Assembly: GCF_001659705.1 (NCBI RefSeq)
Contig: NZ_CP015971.1
Coordinates: forward strand, 1 to 64,000
Direction: 5' to 3'
DNA: 64,000 nt
Source: Arachidicoccus sp. BS20
GTDB lineage: Bacteria; Bacteroidota; Bacteroidia; Chitinophagales; Chitinophagaceae
The position numbers and the translations under genes are program-made. Positions 35,641 to 44,224 of the stretch are shown piece by piece (position 1 is the first letter of the stretch; every line of letters begins with the position of its first letter). Below the pieces are notes generated by a model. That model was not told the DNA's origin and searched no databases. It saw only the letters and a list, made by a program, of their open reading frames with translations.

Positions 35641-36363
35641 TTATTTATTCCGCATAATGGAAAGACCTGCTTTCAGACTGTCAACCGTTGCATTTTCAAA
35701 TCCTTTTGCCCACACCGTATATATTCTTCCTTTCTTTATTTCTGTTTCAGGAAGCGTTGCCAAAACGGTATTACTGCCGTTTTCTTTTATTTGGAAAGAA
35801 ATTTTCCCCGATACCGGCGTTGCAATATTTGTAAAATCAGATGCTTTACCGAATGCAATATTATTAACTAATGAATTAGTTGAATCGGTTATATACAAAT
35901 CCAGTGAAGTAGAGTTGGGCGACATATTTGCAAAGCGAATACCTATTCTCGAGGAATCGGATAAGTGCAAGCTGTCTTTAAAGCCGAACAATTTTGCATT
36001 GCCCAACGTATCTGCAAGGAAAATGGAATACGCATCTCCGGGATGCAAATAAAACTGTTGTGAAGCCAAAAGATTGTATGAATTGTGTAATGTAAATCCA
36101 AATACTCTGAAACCCGGATACGCAGGAAGATATGCTATTGCGCTGTCATAAGCAAAAGGTTGCGGCAAAATTTCCCGTTGTCCATCGCCTATTAAATCAA
36201 GGTTGGGCGAACCCGGCGCAGCATTGATTAACGCGATGCCGGCAACCTGAACTTCTGTTCCGTAATTTTTGTCATTGTCGAGGCAAGAGGAAAAAATAAT
36301 ACTTATTGCTGCTATACAAGCTGCGATTTTCACTGTTATTGAAGAATTGATTTTCTGTTTCAT
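35641..36363 (-). CDS. DUF4397-type lipoprotein
   Basis: A 240-residue exported protein: signal peptide with lipobox FSSC near residue 26, then two Ig-like repeats starting VAGIALINAAPGSPNLDL and IGIRFANMSPNSTSLDLYI, the hallmark of DUF4397. It is probably anchored on the cell surface or periplasmic face. Function unknown. It lies upstream of the ECF sigma gene on the same strand, with an 81-base gap. Confidence 0.8.
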   Translation of the reverse strand: MKQKINSSITVKIAACIAAISIIFSSCLDNDKNYGTEVQVAGIALINAAPGSPNLDLIGDGQREILPQPFAYDSAIAYLPAYPGFRVFGFTLHNSYNLLASQQFYLHPGDAYSIFLADTLGNAKLFGFKDSLHLSDSSRIGIRFANMSPNSTSLDLYITDSTNSLVNNIAFGKASDFTNIATPVSGKISFQIKENGSNTVLATLPETEIKKGRIYTVWAKGFENATVDSLKAGLSIMRNK

Positions 36364-36551
36364 TCTTGTAAAAATTTTTTGATTACACTATGTGTAACGT
36401 ACGAGTATATTCTTTCGCTACACTTATTTTTGGACATTAACTTTTTATTTTCAATTTGCTGATAATGAGTGTGGTTGACTTCAAAAAAATTTTGGCTTCA
36501 TATTTGCGATGTGATAGATAGAAAAAATTAATCATCTAAAAACTATTTACT

Positions 36552-37013
36552 ATGAAGAAATTATTTTTAGCATTTTTTGTATTGATGACAGCGGCAATCG
36601 GAACAAAAGTCTCCGCGCAAGCTACGTACAAGACAGCAGGTGGTTTATTTATCGACGCCGGCGACGGAACAGCAGTCGGTCCGAGCATTAAACATTTTGT
36701 TACAGGCAAAGATGCCATACAAGGTTTGTTGTTGTTTGGCAGTGGTTTTACATCTATTGGTGCGGAGTATTCATACAATCAACGTATTCGAAATGCCGGC
36801 GGATTGTTGTGGAATATCGGCGTAGGTCCGCAGGTTTCTTTCGGGCATGGCTTTACCGATTTCGCTGTTCGTCCGCAAATAGGTCTGGAATATAAAATTC
36901 ACGATGTTCCTTTGGGTTTTGGTTTTGACTGGCGCCCGTCGTGGAGAGTTACACATGGCTCATATTTCGACGGAGGAAGATTTGGTATTGCTTTCCGTTA
37001 TGTGTTTCATTAG
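36552..37013 (+). CDS. Small outer-membrane beta-barrel protein
   Basis: 153 residues, signal peptide to about residue 23 (KVSAQA), then alternating hydrophobic strands (SIGAEYSYNQRI, FAVRPQIGLEYKI) and a terminal aromatic residue pair typical for a small eight-strand barrel (GIAFRYVFH). No specific family recognised. It is a single gene followed by its own terminator. Confidence 0.65.
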   Translation: MKKLFLAFFVLMTAAIGTKVSAQATYKTAGGLFIDAGDGTAVGPSIKHFVTGKDAIQGLLLFGSGFTSIGAEYSYNQRIRNAGGLLWNIGVGPQVSFGHGFTDFAVRPQIGLEYKIHDVPLGFGFDWRPSWRVTHGSYFDGGRFGIAFRYVFH

Positions 37014-37037
37014 TTTGGGCATACAATTTATTTTTAT

Positions 37038-37063
37038 AAGCCTCGCATTTGCGGGGCTTTTTT
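37038..37063 (+). terminator. Rho-independent terminator
   Basis: 10-bp stem AAGCCTCGCA/TGCGGGGCTT with one G-U pair and a tiny loop, followed by T run; ends the small barrel gene. Confidence 0.85.
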
Positions 37064-37080
37064 GTTTTCGCAACAAAGTT

Positions 37081-37088
37081 TATTTTTG
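37081..37088 (+). promoter_or_regulatory. -7 box of the T9SS plug gene
   Basis: TATTTTTG matches TAnnTTTG and lies 26 bases before the preferred TTG start; a TTTG is present at 37061-37064, closer than ideal spacing. Confidence 0.5.
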
Positions 37089-37113
37089 AGAAAATAAAAA
37101 AAAGATTTTGTAC

Positions 37114-38391
37114 TTGAAAAATATTTTCTGCGCGACATTGTTTTTTTGCTTTCTGTTTTTTCAAGAAGTAAATGCACAATCGCTTACCGATGCTGTTTAT
37201 AATCCTAATATTCACGGCATTCAGTTTTCTGCAAACGGCAGTCAATGGAGTTACCCGATGGTTAATTTGGGGACGCAAAATTCGCTGCAATTAGACTTTG
37301 ACGATTTTGCAGCTTCGCCTAAAAATTATTATTACACCTTCCAGCTTTGCGATGCGGACTGGCAGCCGGTTGATGTTTCTACGTTCACTTATCTCAAAGG
37401 ATTTTCGCAGGACAAAATATCGAAATACACATATTCATCCTACGCAAAAACAAAATACATTCATTACACAATTTCTCTACCGCAGCAGAATTGTATGCCC
37501 GTAAAAAGCGGCAATTATATCTTAAAAATTTTTGAAGACGGCGACACTTCACAATTGATTTTTACACGGCGAATGTTGATTGTGGATTCAAAAATTTCTG
37601 TTTCGGCAGAAGTTCAGCAGCCGTTTGACAATGCCAAACTAAACACATATCAAAAAGTTCAGTTTAGTATTGATGTTTCTCATTTACAAATATCCAATCC
37701 GCTGCAACAATTGAAAGTAGTGGTGTTGCAGAACTTTCGCTGGGACAATGCAATAACTGACTTGCAGCCTTCGTTCATGCGCGGCTCGGTGTACGAATAC
37801 AACGGCGAGCGGGATGTTATATTTCAGGCAGGAAAAGAATATCGCTGGGTTGATTTACAAAGTTTTCGTTATCAAAGCGAAAGGGTAGGAAGTGTGGATG
37901 TGTCGAAGATACCTTTTGATGTATATGTAAAACCTGATAAATCAAGAGCGGACGAAGATTATTTGCCGTATAAAGACTATAATGGATTTTTCAATATTGC
38001 TGCGTCCGAACAAATTAATGTGCAATCACAAGGCGATTATGCACGTGTGCATTTTTCTTTTGTTCCGCCCGATGGAAAAGAATTTGCAAATAAAGACGTT
38101 TACATTGTGGGACAAATGAATAACTATAATTATAGTGATGAAAATGAAATGACATTTGATGCAGACAAAAATTGTTATGAAACGAGTTTATTACTGAAGC
38201 AAGGTTATTACAATTACATGTATGTAACCAAAGATGCAAATAATGCCATGCCCACTTTTTCTTTAACCGAAGGTAATAACTGGCTTACGGAAAACAATTA
38301 TACAATCCTGGTGTATTATCAATCATTCTCCGACCGCGCGCCGCAGTTGGTTGGATGTACGACGGTCAGTTCAAGAAGCACAAATTTTTAA
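37114..38391 (+). CDS. Type IX secretion system plug protein (DUF5103)
   Basis: Exported 425-residue protein of the DUF5103/T9SS plug family. The N-terminal domain has YYTFQLCDADWQP, and the C-terminal part KDVYIVGQMNNYNY and NNWLTENNYTILVYYQ. In the characterised T9SS a plug closes the SprA translocon. No ATG is in place: TTG at 37114 gives MKNIFCATLFF signal peptide; TTG at 37108 is two codons earlier. Both lie downstream of the putative promoter. Confidence 0.8.
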   Translation: MKNIFCATLFFCFLFFQEVNAQSLTDAVYNPNIHGIQFSANGSQWSYPMVNLGTQNSLQLDFDDFAASPKNYYYTFQLCDADWQPVDVSTFTYLKGFSQDKISKYTYSSYAKTKYIHYTISLPQQNCMPVKSGNYILKIFEDGDTSQLIFTRRMLIVDSKISVSAEVQQPFDNAKLNTYQKVQFSIDVSHLQISNPLQQLKVVVLQNFRWDNAITDLQPSFMRGSVYEYNGERDVIFQAGKEYRWVDLQSFRYQSERVGSVDVSKIPFDVYVKPDKSRADEDYLPYKDYNGFFNIAASEQINVQSQGDYARVHFSFVPPDGKEFANKDVYIVGQMNNYNYSDENEMTFDADKNCYETSLLLKQGYYNYMYVTKDANNAMPTFSLTEGNNWLTENNYTILVYYQSFSDRAPQLVGCTTVSSRSTNF

Positions 38392-38408
38392 TTAATAATC
38401 AGTTTATT

Positions 38409-39125
38409 TTATATGTAGCCGTATTCGATTACTAAAAGTATAGCATCCGGGCACAAGGATTCTATTTCTATTGAGTCGGTATTCCAGAGTATCAGCCCGT
38501 CTTTCTTATGCAGCAGTCTCCCGCCAATTTCAAATTCGCCGCTGATTACATAAAACAGGCATTTTATATCGTTTTTGTTCTTTAAGATATAGGTTGCGTT
38601 GCCGCGTTCTGCAAACTTCCCGATACTTATTTTTTTGAATGAACCAATTACAGCAGGATGTCCTGTTTTAAAAATCTTTATCAGTCTGTTTTTATTACGG
38701 GGGTTCTCTGTGTTGTATGAATTTATTTCGGTTGAGAGGGGAAACACAACGTCTGTATTCATAATAATCCGAATGTAGTTAACACCAACTGAATGGATAT
38801 TTGAAACTTCTATCTTGTCTCCTTTGTGTAATTCCTGCGCAAAGAACGTTTCAGGACTGATTACATACGAAGAGTCGTGTGAATCGGAATATTTTAGCGA
38901 GCCATGTATTGGCAACAAAAACAATATTTGTGAGCAGTATGCCTCAAAAGATATAATATGTTCGGCTGCGATAATTTCGTTGTTAAATTCGAGCAATGGT
39001 ACATTTTCATGTTGTCGTTTTTCTTCATTGTATAAACACATGGCATATGCCGTTAATGCTGATGATTTGTGATGGCTCCACATTTCGGCGGGATATATTT
39101 TTCCGGCTGTTTGTTGTTTTATCAT
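38409..39125 (-). CDS. Pirin-like bicupin protein
   Basis: 238 residues with two cupin halves. The N-terminal MIKQQTAGKIYPAE and the C-terminal half (FYVISGEFEIGGRLLHKKDGL, LWNTDSIEIESLCPDAILLVIE) match the short pirin/YhaK-type bicupins common in Bacteroidota. The metal-binding histidines of quercetinase-type pirins are not clearly conserved. Activity unknown. It is encoded next to the dioxygenase-like lipoprotein on the same strand, 10 bases apart, so cotranscription is likely. Confidence 0.6.
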   Translation of the reverse strand: MIKQQTAGKIYPAEMWSHHKSSALTAYAMCLYNEEKRQHENVPLLEFNNEIIAAEHIISFEAYCSQILFLLPIHGSLKYSDSHDSSYVISPETFFAQELHKGDKIEVSNIHSVGVNYIRIIMNTDVVFPLSTEINSYNTENPRNKNRLIKIFKTGHPAVIGSFKKISIGKFAERGNATYILKNKNDIKCLFYVISGEFEIGGRLLHKKDGLILWNTDSIEIESLCPDAILLVIEYGYI

Positions 39126-39135
39126 AGTTATAAAT

Positions 39136-39897
39136 TTATGCTTTTACATGAATGGTAATGCTCAATTGAAAGCCCTCTGAAAGACTTCCGGTAACGGCGG
39201 ATAATTCTTTTGTAAAGCCATCGCTAAATACGTTATCGGCATTATTATAAGTATAACCACTCATGCCTTTTGTATAGCCGTAGCCTGAGCCGGAAGTATT
39301 GACTGTTTTGCACAAATCGTCGTCAAAAGCAATTTGAGTTACTAACAACGTATTGCCGGACTGGTCAAATATATGCGCGTGAATATGCGTAGCGCGACCT
39401 TGATACCAGCCGGGGAAAATAGAAATGAATTTTACCTGTCCATTGGAGTCGGTTTGTTGCCGACCGCGCAGCCAATGCAGGTTTGTGTAATTGTTCGATT
39501 GCATTTGTGTGTCGCCGTATTCGGAGTAGTCTCCGTTTACATCGCAGTGCCAGATGTCCACATATACATTTTCCAATGCTGCGCAATTGTCGTTTACATT
39601 TACGATCGTGATAACCGAAGTAAGCGTTGTTCCTATGCCGTCGCCTTTCCGGATGTCGCTTCGTATATAGCTCGCGGGCGAATGTGTGGGAAAAGGTCCT
39701 TCAATCTCGGATGGTGTAACAGTACAGGATGTATCAGCAGCTACACTTGAAGCTGTACCTGAACCTTGCCCCATTGAGTCATTGTCTGAATCGGATTGCA
39801 ATGCGCTCCCTGCTTTATTACAAGATTTGATTATTGGGGCAACGGCAAAAATACCTAATGCCGAAAATGTGTGTTTGAGAAAAGCTTTCCTTTCCAT
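39136..39897 (-). CDS. Intradiol ring-cleavage dioxygenase-like lipoprotein
   Basis: Protocatechuate 3,4-dioxygenase-type fold of 253 residues. The iron ligands are visible as Tyr in VDIWHCDVNGDYSEY, Tyr in FPGWYQGRATHIHAH, and the two His in THIHAH. It begins MERKAFLKHTFSALGIF and has a lipobox IKSC near residue 25, so it is exported and lipid-anchored, unlike cytosolic catabolic enzymes. Substrate unknown. ATG at 39897 is chosen over the longer frame that runs through an inverted repeat. Confidence 0.8.
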   Translation of the reverse strand: MERKAFLKHTFSALGIFAVAPIIKSCNKAGSALQSDSDNDSMGQGSGTASSVAADTSCTVTPSEIEGPFPTHSPASYIRSDIRKGDGIGTTLTSVITIVNVNDNCAALENVYVDIWHCDVNGDYSEYGDTQMQSNNYTNLHWLRGRQQTDSNGQVKFISIFPGWYQGRATHIHAHIFDQSGNTLLVTQIAFDDDLCKTVNTSGSGYGYTKGMSGYTYNNADNVFSDGFTKELSAVTGSLSEGFQLSITIHVKA

Positions 39898-39901
39898 ATT
39901 C

Positions 39902-39922
39902 GTATGTTTCGGATAAACATAC
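39902..39922. promoter_or_regulatory. Inverted repeat upstream of the dioxygenase gene
   Basis: Perfect 8-bp arms GTATGTTT/AAACATAC separated by five bases, directly ahead of the start codon. It is a candidate operator; the regulator is unknown. Confidence 0.45.
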
Positions 39923-39985
39923 ATTGATGAAAAACAAGATAAATAAGAGTACCGATAAATGCGTGTTTTGTGTCGGTATCCGAGA

Positions 39986-40690
39986 TTAGGTGTTCTTAGG
40001 ATTCAAGGTATTTTTGAACTCATTGTAATAGCTGTTGCTGACAGGAAATTCTTTGCCTGAATGCAAGCGCACCTTTCTACCCGATACTTCTTGTATTTCA
40101 TACAACGGTATAATGTAGCTGCGATGTATTCTAAGGAACTTATCGGCAGGCAGTTTTGTGAGCATTTCTTTTAGTGTAATCAATGTTAGTACAGGACGTG
40201 CGTTTTTCAGATAAACACACACATAATCGTCTTTGGCTTCGATATACAAAATGTGCGATGTTATTATTTTAACTTGTTTATATTCACTCCAGATAAAGAA
40301 ATGCTCGGCTTCATTGTTGCGTATCGTCTTTTTTTCAATAGCATCGACAGCTTTGTTTACGGCTTTTTTAAATCGTTCAAAGCTGATGGGTTTCAGCAAA
40401 AAATCCACGGCGTCCAGTTCAAATCCTTCGTAAGCAAAATTTTTGTATGCTGTCGTAAAAATAACCTGAGGTTTTTCGCTCAATGCGCTCACGAGCGCAA
40501 GTCCGGATATATCGGGCATTTCTATGTCTATAAATAAAATATCGACTGCATGATGGCGTATAAATTCGCTGCCCGCAATGGCATCTTCAAATGTTTGAAT
40601 CAGTTTAAGTTGCGGCATCCGCCGAATATATCCTTCGATAAGTTTTAGAGCCAAAGGTTCGTCGTCAATAGCAATGCAGGTAAAAGGCAT
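39986..40690 (-). CDS. LytTR-family response regulator
   Basis: 234 residues. REC domain with acidic pocket Asp9-Asp10 and phosphoacceptor Asp55 (FIDIEMPD), then a LytTR DNA-binding domain (YIEAKDDYVCVYL, FLRIHRSYIIPL). It forms a two-component pair with the sensor two bases upstream. Confidence 0.94.
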   Translation of the reverse strand: MPFTCIAIDDEPLALKLIEGYIRRMPQLKLIQTFEDAIAGSEFIRHHAVDILFIDIEMPDISGLALVSALSEKPQVIFTTAYKNFAYEGFELDAVDFLLKPISFERFKKAVNKAVDAIEKKTIRNNEAEHFFIWSEYKQVKIITSHILYIEAKDDYVCVYLKNARPVLTLITLKEMLTKLPADKFLRIHRSYIIPLYEIQEVSGRKVRLHSGKEFPVSNSYYNEFKNTLNPKNT

Positions 40691-40692
40691 AG

Positions 40693-41844
40693 TTATTCGT
40701 TTAGTTTTAAAATAAGAGTTACTTTAAACAGATTATTTTCTTTGTCGATATTCAGCGTGTATTTTTCTGTGTACATCAAGTCAAGGCGTTTCTTTGTGTT
40801 GGCAATGCCCAATCCTGTTCCCTCTGCATTATTGCGAAATATTTTATTCTCTGAATTGAATGTAAGCGTATGGTTGTTTATTGCGATGTCGATTTTAACC
40901 GGAGAATGCTGATGTTTACTAATGCCGTATTTGAAAACATTTTCAATAAAACTTATCAATATCAATGGAGCAATTTTTTTCCCTTCTGTGTTGCCGCTGA
41001 CGGTATAATTCAATGCTGCATTTTTTCCTAAGCGCAATCGTTGAAGATAAATATAATCATCAATACATTGAATTTCATCGGTAAACAGTACGAATGTATT
41101 TTCTGTATTGTCGGTAATGTAGCGCATAATGCCTGAAAGTTTTAAAATAGCTTCGGACGTTTCTTTACTTTCCGATGCTGCAAGCGAATAAATATTGTTG
41201 AGGGTATTGAAAATAAAATGCGGATTTATTTGTGCTTTTAAAAATATAAGCTCGGCTTTTGATTTTTCAGCTTCCGTTTGCAACAATTGTTGTTGGGTAT
41301 TTCGTAATTTTTTAGAACCTTCAATTAACGCTCCTAATGCAATTAATAATAAATACAGCACAAATCCAACAATATCCTGATGCCTTTTATTGAATGGTCG
41401 GTTTTGAAAATTGCTATCGCGCGGCAATTTATGGCGAATATTCTGCCGCATATCGTTTTGCGGCAGCATTGGCGGCGGAGTGTAAGGCGATGTTATTATT
41501 CTTGTTTGATTATTGCTATTTTCTCGTAAATCCATTATGGCATCAAAAGGCTTTATAACAAGAATAGCAATACCCAACAAAATTAAAATAAGAAAATAGA
41601 ATATCTTATGAGTGCCCAAGTACAGGCGGGGAAACAGAAGATAATTGTGTAAATAAAAAATGCTGCCGTATAGTAAAACATACATCCAGTATGCTGCACC
41701 TAAAAGAAATGTTTGAATAGTAATATTTATATCATTCCGACCGGCTCCTAAAAAAATTATGGGCAAAGACAAAAATAATATCCATCCGACGATGTGTGTG
41801 AGGATGAGAAGAATATTAGATTGGATAAAATATTTGCGTAGCAT
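40693..41844 (-). CDS. LytS-type sensor histidine kinase
   Basis: 383 residues. Four N-terminal membrane helices (about 12-190, interrupted by a Pro/Asn-rich loop), then the His_kinase domain with phosphoacceptor His in KAQINPHFIFNTLNNIYSLA and a HATPase region ending GTGLGIANTKKRLDLMY. Partner of the LytTR regulator. No periplasmic sensor domain is seen, so the signal is probably sensed in the membrane. Confidence 0.93.
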   Translation of the reverse strand: MLRKYFIQSNILLILTHIVGWILFLSLPIIFLGAGRNDINITIQTFLLGAAYWMYVLLYGSIFYLHNYLLFPRLYLGTHKIFYFLILILLGIAILVIKPFDAIMDLRENSNNQTRIITSPYTPPPMLPQNDMRQNIRHKLPRDSNFQNRPFNKRHQDIVGFVLYLLLIALGALIEGSKKLRNTQQQLLQTEAEKSKAELIFLKAQINPHFIFNTLNNIYSLAASESKETSEAILKLSGIMRYITDNTENTFVLFTDEIQCIDDYIYLQRLRLGKNAALNYTVSGNTEGKKIAPLILISFIENVFKYGISKHQHSPVKIDIAINNHTLTFNSENKIFRNNAEGTGLGIANTKKRLDLMYTEKYTLNIDKENNLFKVTLILKLNE

Positions 41845-41851
41845 ATCAAAA

Positions 41852-42139
41852 TTATTCGTAACGGCGCAGCTTGTTTCTAAGCGCAGTTAATTCTTTATTC
41901 AAATCATCCACTCGATTTATTAAGTGTTGAATGGCATCAATGCCTTCAATATTTATGTCAAGGTCATAATGCAAATGAATCATGCGCTCGACGGCTTTGA
42001 GTTGCTCCTCATCTACAAAATAACTTTCTTCAATTGTTGTGAGTTCAATCAAGCCATAGTCGTGTAACGATTGTACAAATGAAACTTCCGCATGATAATG
42101 TGTGCAAAGGTGCTGCACGGGAATTAAATGATTATCCAT
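41852..42139 (-). CDS. cbpM: Chaperone modulator CbpM
   Basis: 95-residue MerR-like helical protein (HTH_15 type) that in E. coli binds the J-domain of CbpA and inhibits it. Typical start [15 protein letters not shown] and coiled-coil tail [16 protein letters not shown]. It overlaps the cbpA-like gene by 8 bases, supporting translational coupling. Confidence 0.85.
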   Translation of the reverse strand: MDNHLIPVQHLCTHYHAEVSFVQSLHDYGLIELTTIEESYFVDEEQLKAVERMIHLHYDLDINIEGIDAIQHLINRVDDLNKELTALRNKLRRYE

Positions 42140-43040
42140 TGCTGCGCAATTTTGAGAGTTCGGTAAATAATGCTTTTTCTTTTTCGGTCAAATGTGTAGG
42201 CAACTTGATTTGATATGTTACATACAAATCGCCGAAAGTTCCGTCGTGCTTGTAAACGGGAAATCCTTTGCCTTTGAGTTTTACTTTTGTGCCATTTTGT
42301 GTTTCGGGCAAAACTTTGAGTTTTACTTTGCCGTCGAAGGTTTCCACAATTTGTTCGCCGCCGAGAACGGCTGTGTATAAAGGCAATTCAACATCGAGAA
42401 ATAAATCATTTCCCTGCCGTCTGAAAGCCGTGCTATTACTGATTTTGAACGTAATGTACAAATCGCCGTTTGGTCCGCCGTTAATGCCTTCGCTGCCATG
42501 TCCGGCAAGCTTTATGGTCTGGTCATTTTCAATTCCTGCGGGAATGGTAATGCGGATATTTTTTCCGTTTACTGTAAAAACTTGCTTGTGTGTTTTGTAT
42601 GCGTCTTTCAAATCGAGACCAAACTCTGCGTTAATATCTTGCCCCCGAAACTGTGTACGGCTTCGTCTTCCGCGAGATTCGCCGCCGCCAAACATGGACG
42701 AAAAGAAATCCGAAAAATCATACTCGCCGCCGAAGTCGTTGAAGCTTGTACCGCCCTGATAATTTTGTTGTGAATAGCTCTGTTGCTCGCTACGGGCTTT
42801 TTCAAATGCTTCGGCGTGCGCCCAGTCTTTGCCATACTGGTCGTATTTCTTGCGCTTTTCGGGATCGCTCAAGACTTCGTTTGCTTCGTTGATTTGTTGA
42901 AATTTCTTCTTCGCTTCGTCGTTGTTCGGGTTTAAATCGGGATGATATTGGCGCGCCAATTTTCGGTATGCTTTTTTAATATCGGCTTCTGAAGCGTTCT
43001 TATTTACACCGAGAATTTTATAGTAATCTATGTAGTCCAT
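42132..43040 (-). CDS. cbpA: DnaJ-family co-chaperone CbpA
   Basis: 302 residues. J-domain with HPD in [12 protein letters not shown] (about 30-41), a Gly/Phe-rich stretch (about 90-130), and DnaJ C-terminal peptide-binding domains, without the zinc-finger cysteines of DnaJ proper. It stimulates DnaK; CbpM downstream is its modulator. Confidence 0.92.
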   Translation of the reverse strand: MDYIDYYKILGVNKNASEADIKKAYRKLARQYHPDLNPNNDEAKKKFQQINEANEVLSDPEKRKKYDQYGKDWAHAEAFEKARSEQQSYSQQNYQGGTSFNDFGGEYDFSDFFSSMFGGGESRGRRSRTQFRGQDINAEFGLDLKDAYKTHKQVFTVNGKNIRITIPAGIENDQTIKLAGHGSEGINGGPNGDLYITFKISNSTAFRRQGNDLFLDVELPLYTAVLGGEQIVETFDGKVKLKVLPETQNGTKVKLKGKGFPVYKHDGTFGDLYVTYQIKLPTHLTEKEKALFTELSKLRSNG

Positions 43041-43086
43041 TAATTGAATTTATTTATAGTGCCAAGTTAGAAAATAATTAGCTTCG

Positions 43087-43536
43087 TTGATATCTTATTT
43101 AAAAATAGGTTTTTCTGTGATAAAATCATTGCGCAATACGAAAGAATATTTGATTGATAAATCGTATGAGGAAACTTTAAAGCTGCTGCAAAATATTGCG
43201 GATGCTCCATTTTATACGTCGAGTTATGGTATGTTCGGCTCTTTCAAAAATTTTGAACCGCCTCAATTCGTTTTTATGTCGAAACTTGCAAGAATGTTTG
43301 GCAGAGGTGGAATTGATAAGAGCTTAACAAAAATATTTGTATCGCTATACTCCAAGCAAAATCAGACAGAAATTGTAGTTGAAGCAAAAAGCAATTGGGT
43401 AATTTATACTTTAGCGGTAGTCGCTGTTATCTATTTAACCGCAAGTATTTTAGTTAATTATACTCCTGTTGTTCTATCAATAATTATTTTTGTCGGAGTT
43501 GCAATTTTAATATTCTTCCTTGACAGAATTTTTTAA
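43087..43536 (+). CDS. Unknown protein with two C-terminal membrane helices
   Basis: Not recognised. Up to 149 residues with a basic soluble N-terminal part (NTKEYLIDKSYEETLKLL, GSFKNFEPPQFVFMSKLARM) and two hydrophobic helices in the last 45 residues. The frame has no early ATG; TTG at 43087 or GTG at 43117 are the candidate starts. Divergent from cbpA. Confidence 0.4.
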   Translation: MISYLKIGFSVIKSLRNTKEYLIDKSYEETLKLLQNIADAPFYTSSYGMFGSFKNFEPPQFVFMSKLARMFGRGGIDKSLTKIFVSLYSKQNQTEIVVEAKSNWVIYTLAVVAVIYLTASILVNYTPVVLSIIIFVGVAILIFFLDRIF

Positions 43537-43602
43537 AAAATATTGATTGGACATTTTGAAACAGATATGGATATTTGATGCAATTGTTTTCCGATGAAAA
43601 AT

Positions 43603-44172
43603 TTAACGGATATTTTTTCTTATCCTGCTCAGCGACGATTGCGTAATGCCTAAGTAAGACGCGATATAAGAAAGCGGAACGCGGTTTGCAATGGATGGAA
43701 ATTTTTCTATAAACGTGAGATAACGTGTAGTTGCATCTTCCGAAACCAATGGACTTCTTCTGTCTAATTTTTCAGACAATGCTTTTCGGATAATTTTGTG
43801 CACAATATTATCCCAGCCAACAATCGTATCGGAAAGTTCTTCCCAATGTTGTTTAGAAAATATCAGCATTTTACAATCCGTGACTGCCTGCACATATTCG
43901 GATGCAGCGATGTTTGATTCAAAATGATGCCAATCCACAATCAAATGATTTTCATCAATAAAATACTTCGTAACTTCTTCGCCTTTATTGTCATAATAAC
44001 ACACGCGCAAAATACCTTCCAAAATAAAGCCGACTTGCCGGGGAACTTTTCCTGCCTCGGAAAAATATGCGTCTCTGTGCAATTCTATTTCCATTGCTTT
44101 TTTTGCAATCAATTCAATTTGTTGCGTGTTCAAATTGCCGAACTGTAAAATGAAATTTGTGAGTTCTTCCAT
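43603..44172 (-). CDS. Crp/Fnr family transcriptional regulator
   Basis: 189 residues: a cyclic-nucleotide-binding-like beta-roll (VGFILEGILRVCYYDNKGEEVTKYF split) and a helix-turn-helix (PLSYIASYLGITQSSLSRIRK). No Fnr-type cysteine cluster, so oxygen sensing by Fe-S is unlikely. The frame runs upstream into hypD, but ATG 44172 follows a promoter box by four bases. It lies just downstream of the hydrogenase maturation genes and may control them; that is inference. Confidence 0.88.
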   Translation of the reverse strand: MEELTNFILQFGNLNTQQIELIAKKAMEIELHRDAYFSEAGKVPRQVGFILEGILRVCYYDNKGEEVTKYFIDENHLIVDWHHFESNIAASEYVQAVTDCKMLIFSKQHWEELSDTIVGWDNIVHKIIRKALSEKLDRRSPLVSEDATTRYLTFIEKFPSIANRVPLSYIASYLGITQSSLSRIRKNIR

Positions 44173-44176
44173 ACAG

Positions 44177-44184
44177 CAAAGGTA
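44177..44184 (-). promoter_or_regulatory. -7 box directly before the Crp/Fnr gene
   Basis: On the minus strand TACCTTTG matches TAnnTTTG and ends four bases before the ATG, which predicts a leaderless transcript. Confidence 0.5.
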
Positions 44185-44205
44185 GCAATAGTTGCGCGCG
44201 CAGCA

Positions 44206-44221
44206 TTTGCCTTTTGGCAAA
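44206..44221. other. Inverted repeat after hypD
   Basis: TTTGCC-TTTT-GGCAAA, a perfect 6-bp-arm hairpin directly behind the hypD stop codon and upstream of the Crp/Fnr promoter. No T run follows on either strand, so it is not a clear terminator; an operator or RNA stabiliser is possible. Confidence 0.4.
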
Positions 44222-44224
44222 AAA

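Noticed and set aside
44206-44221. Terminator after hypD
   Set aside because: The hairpin has only 6-bp arms and no T run, so I list it as an unexplained inverted repeat instead.
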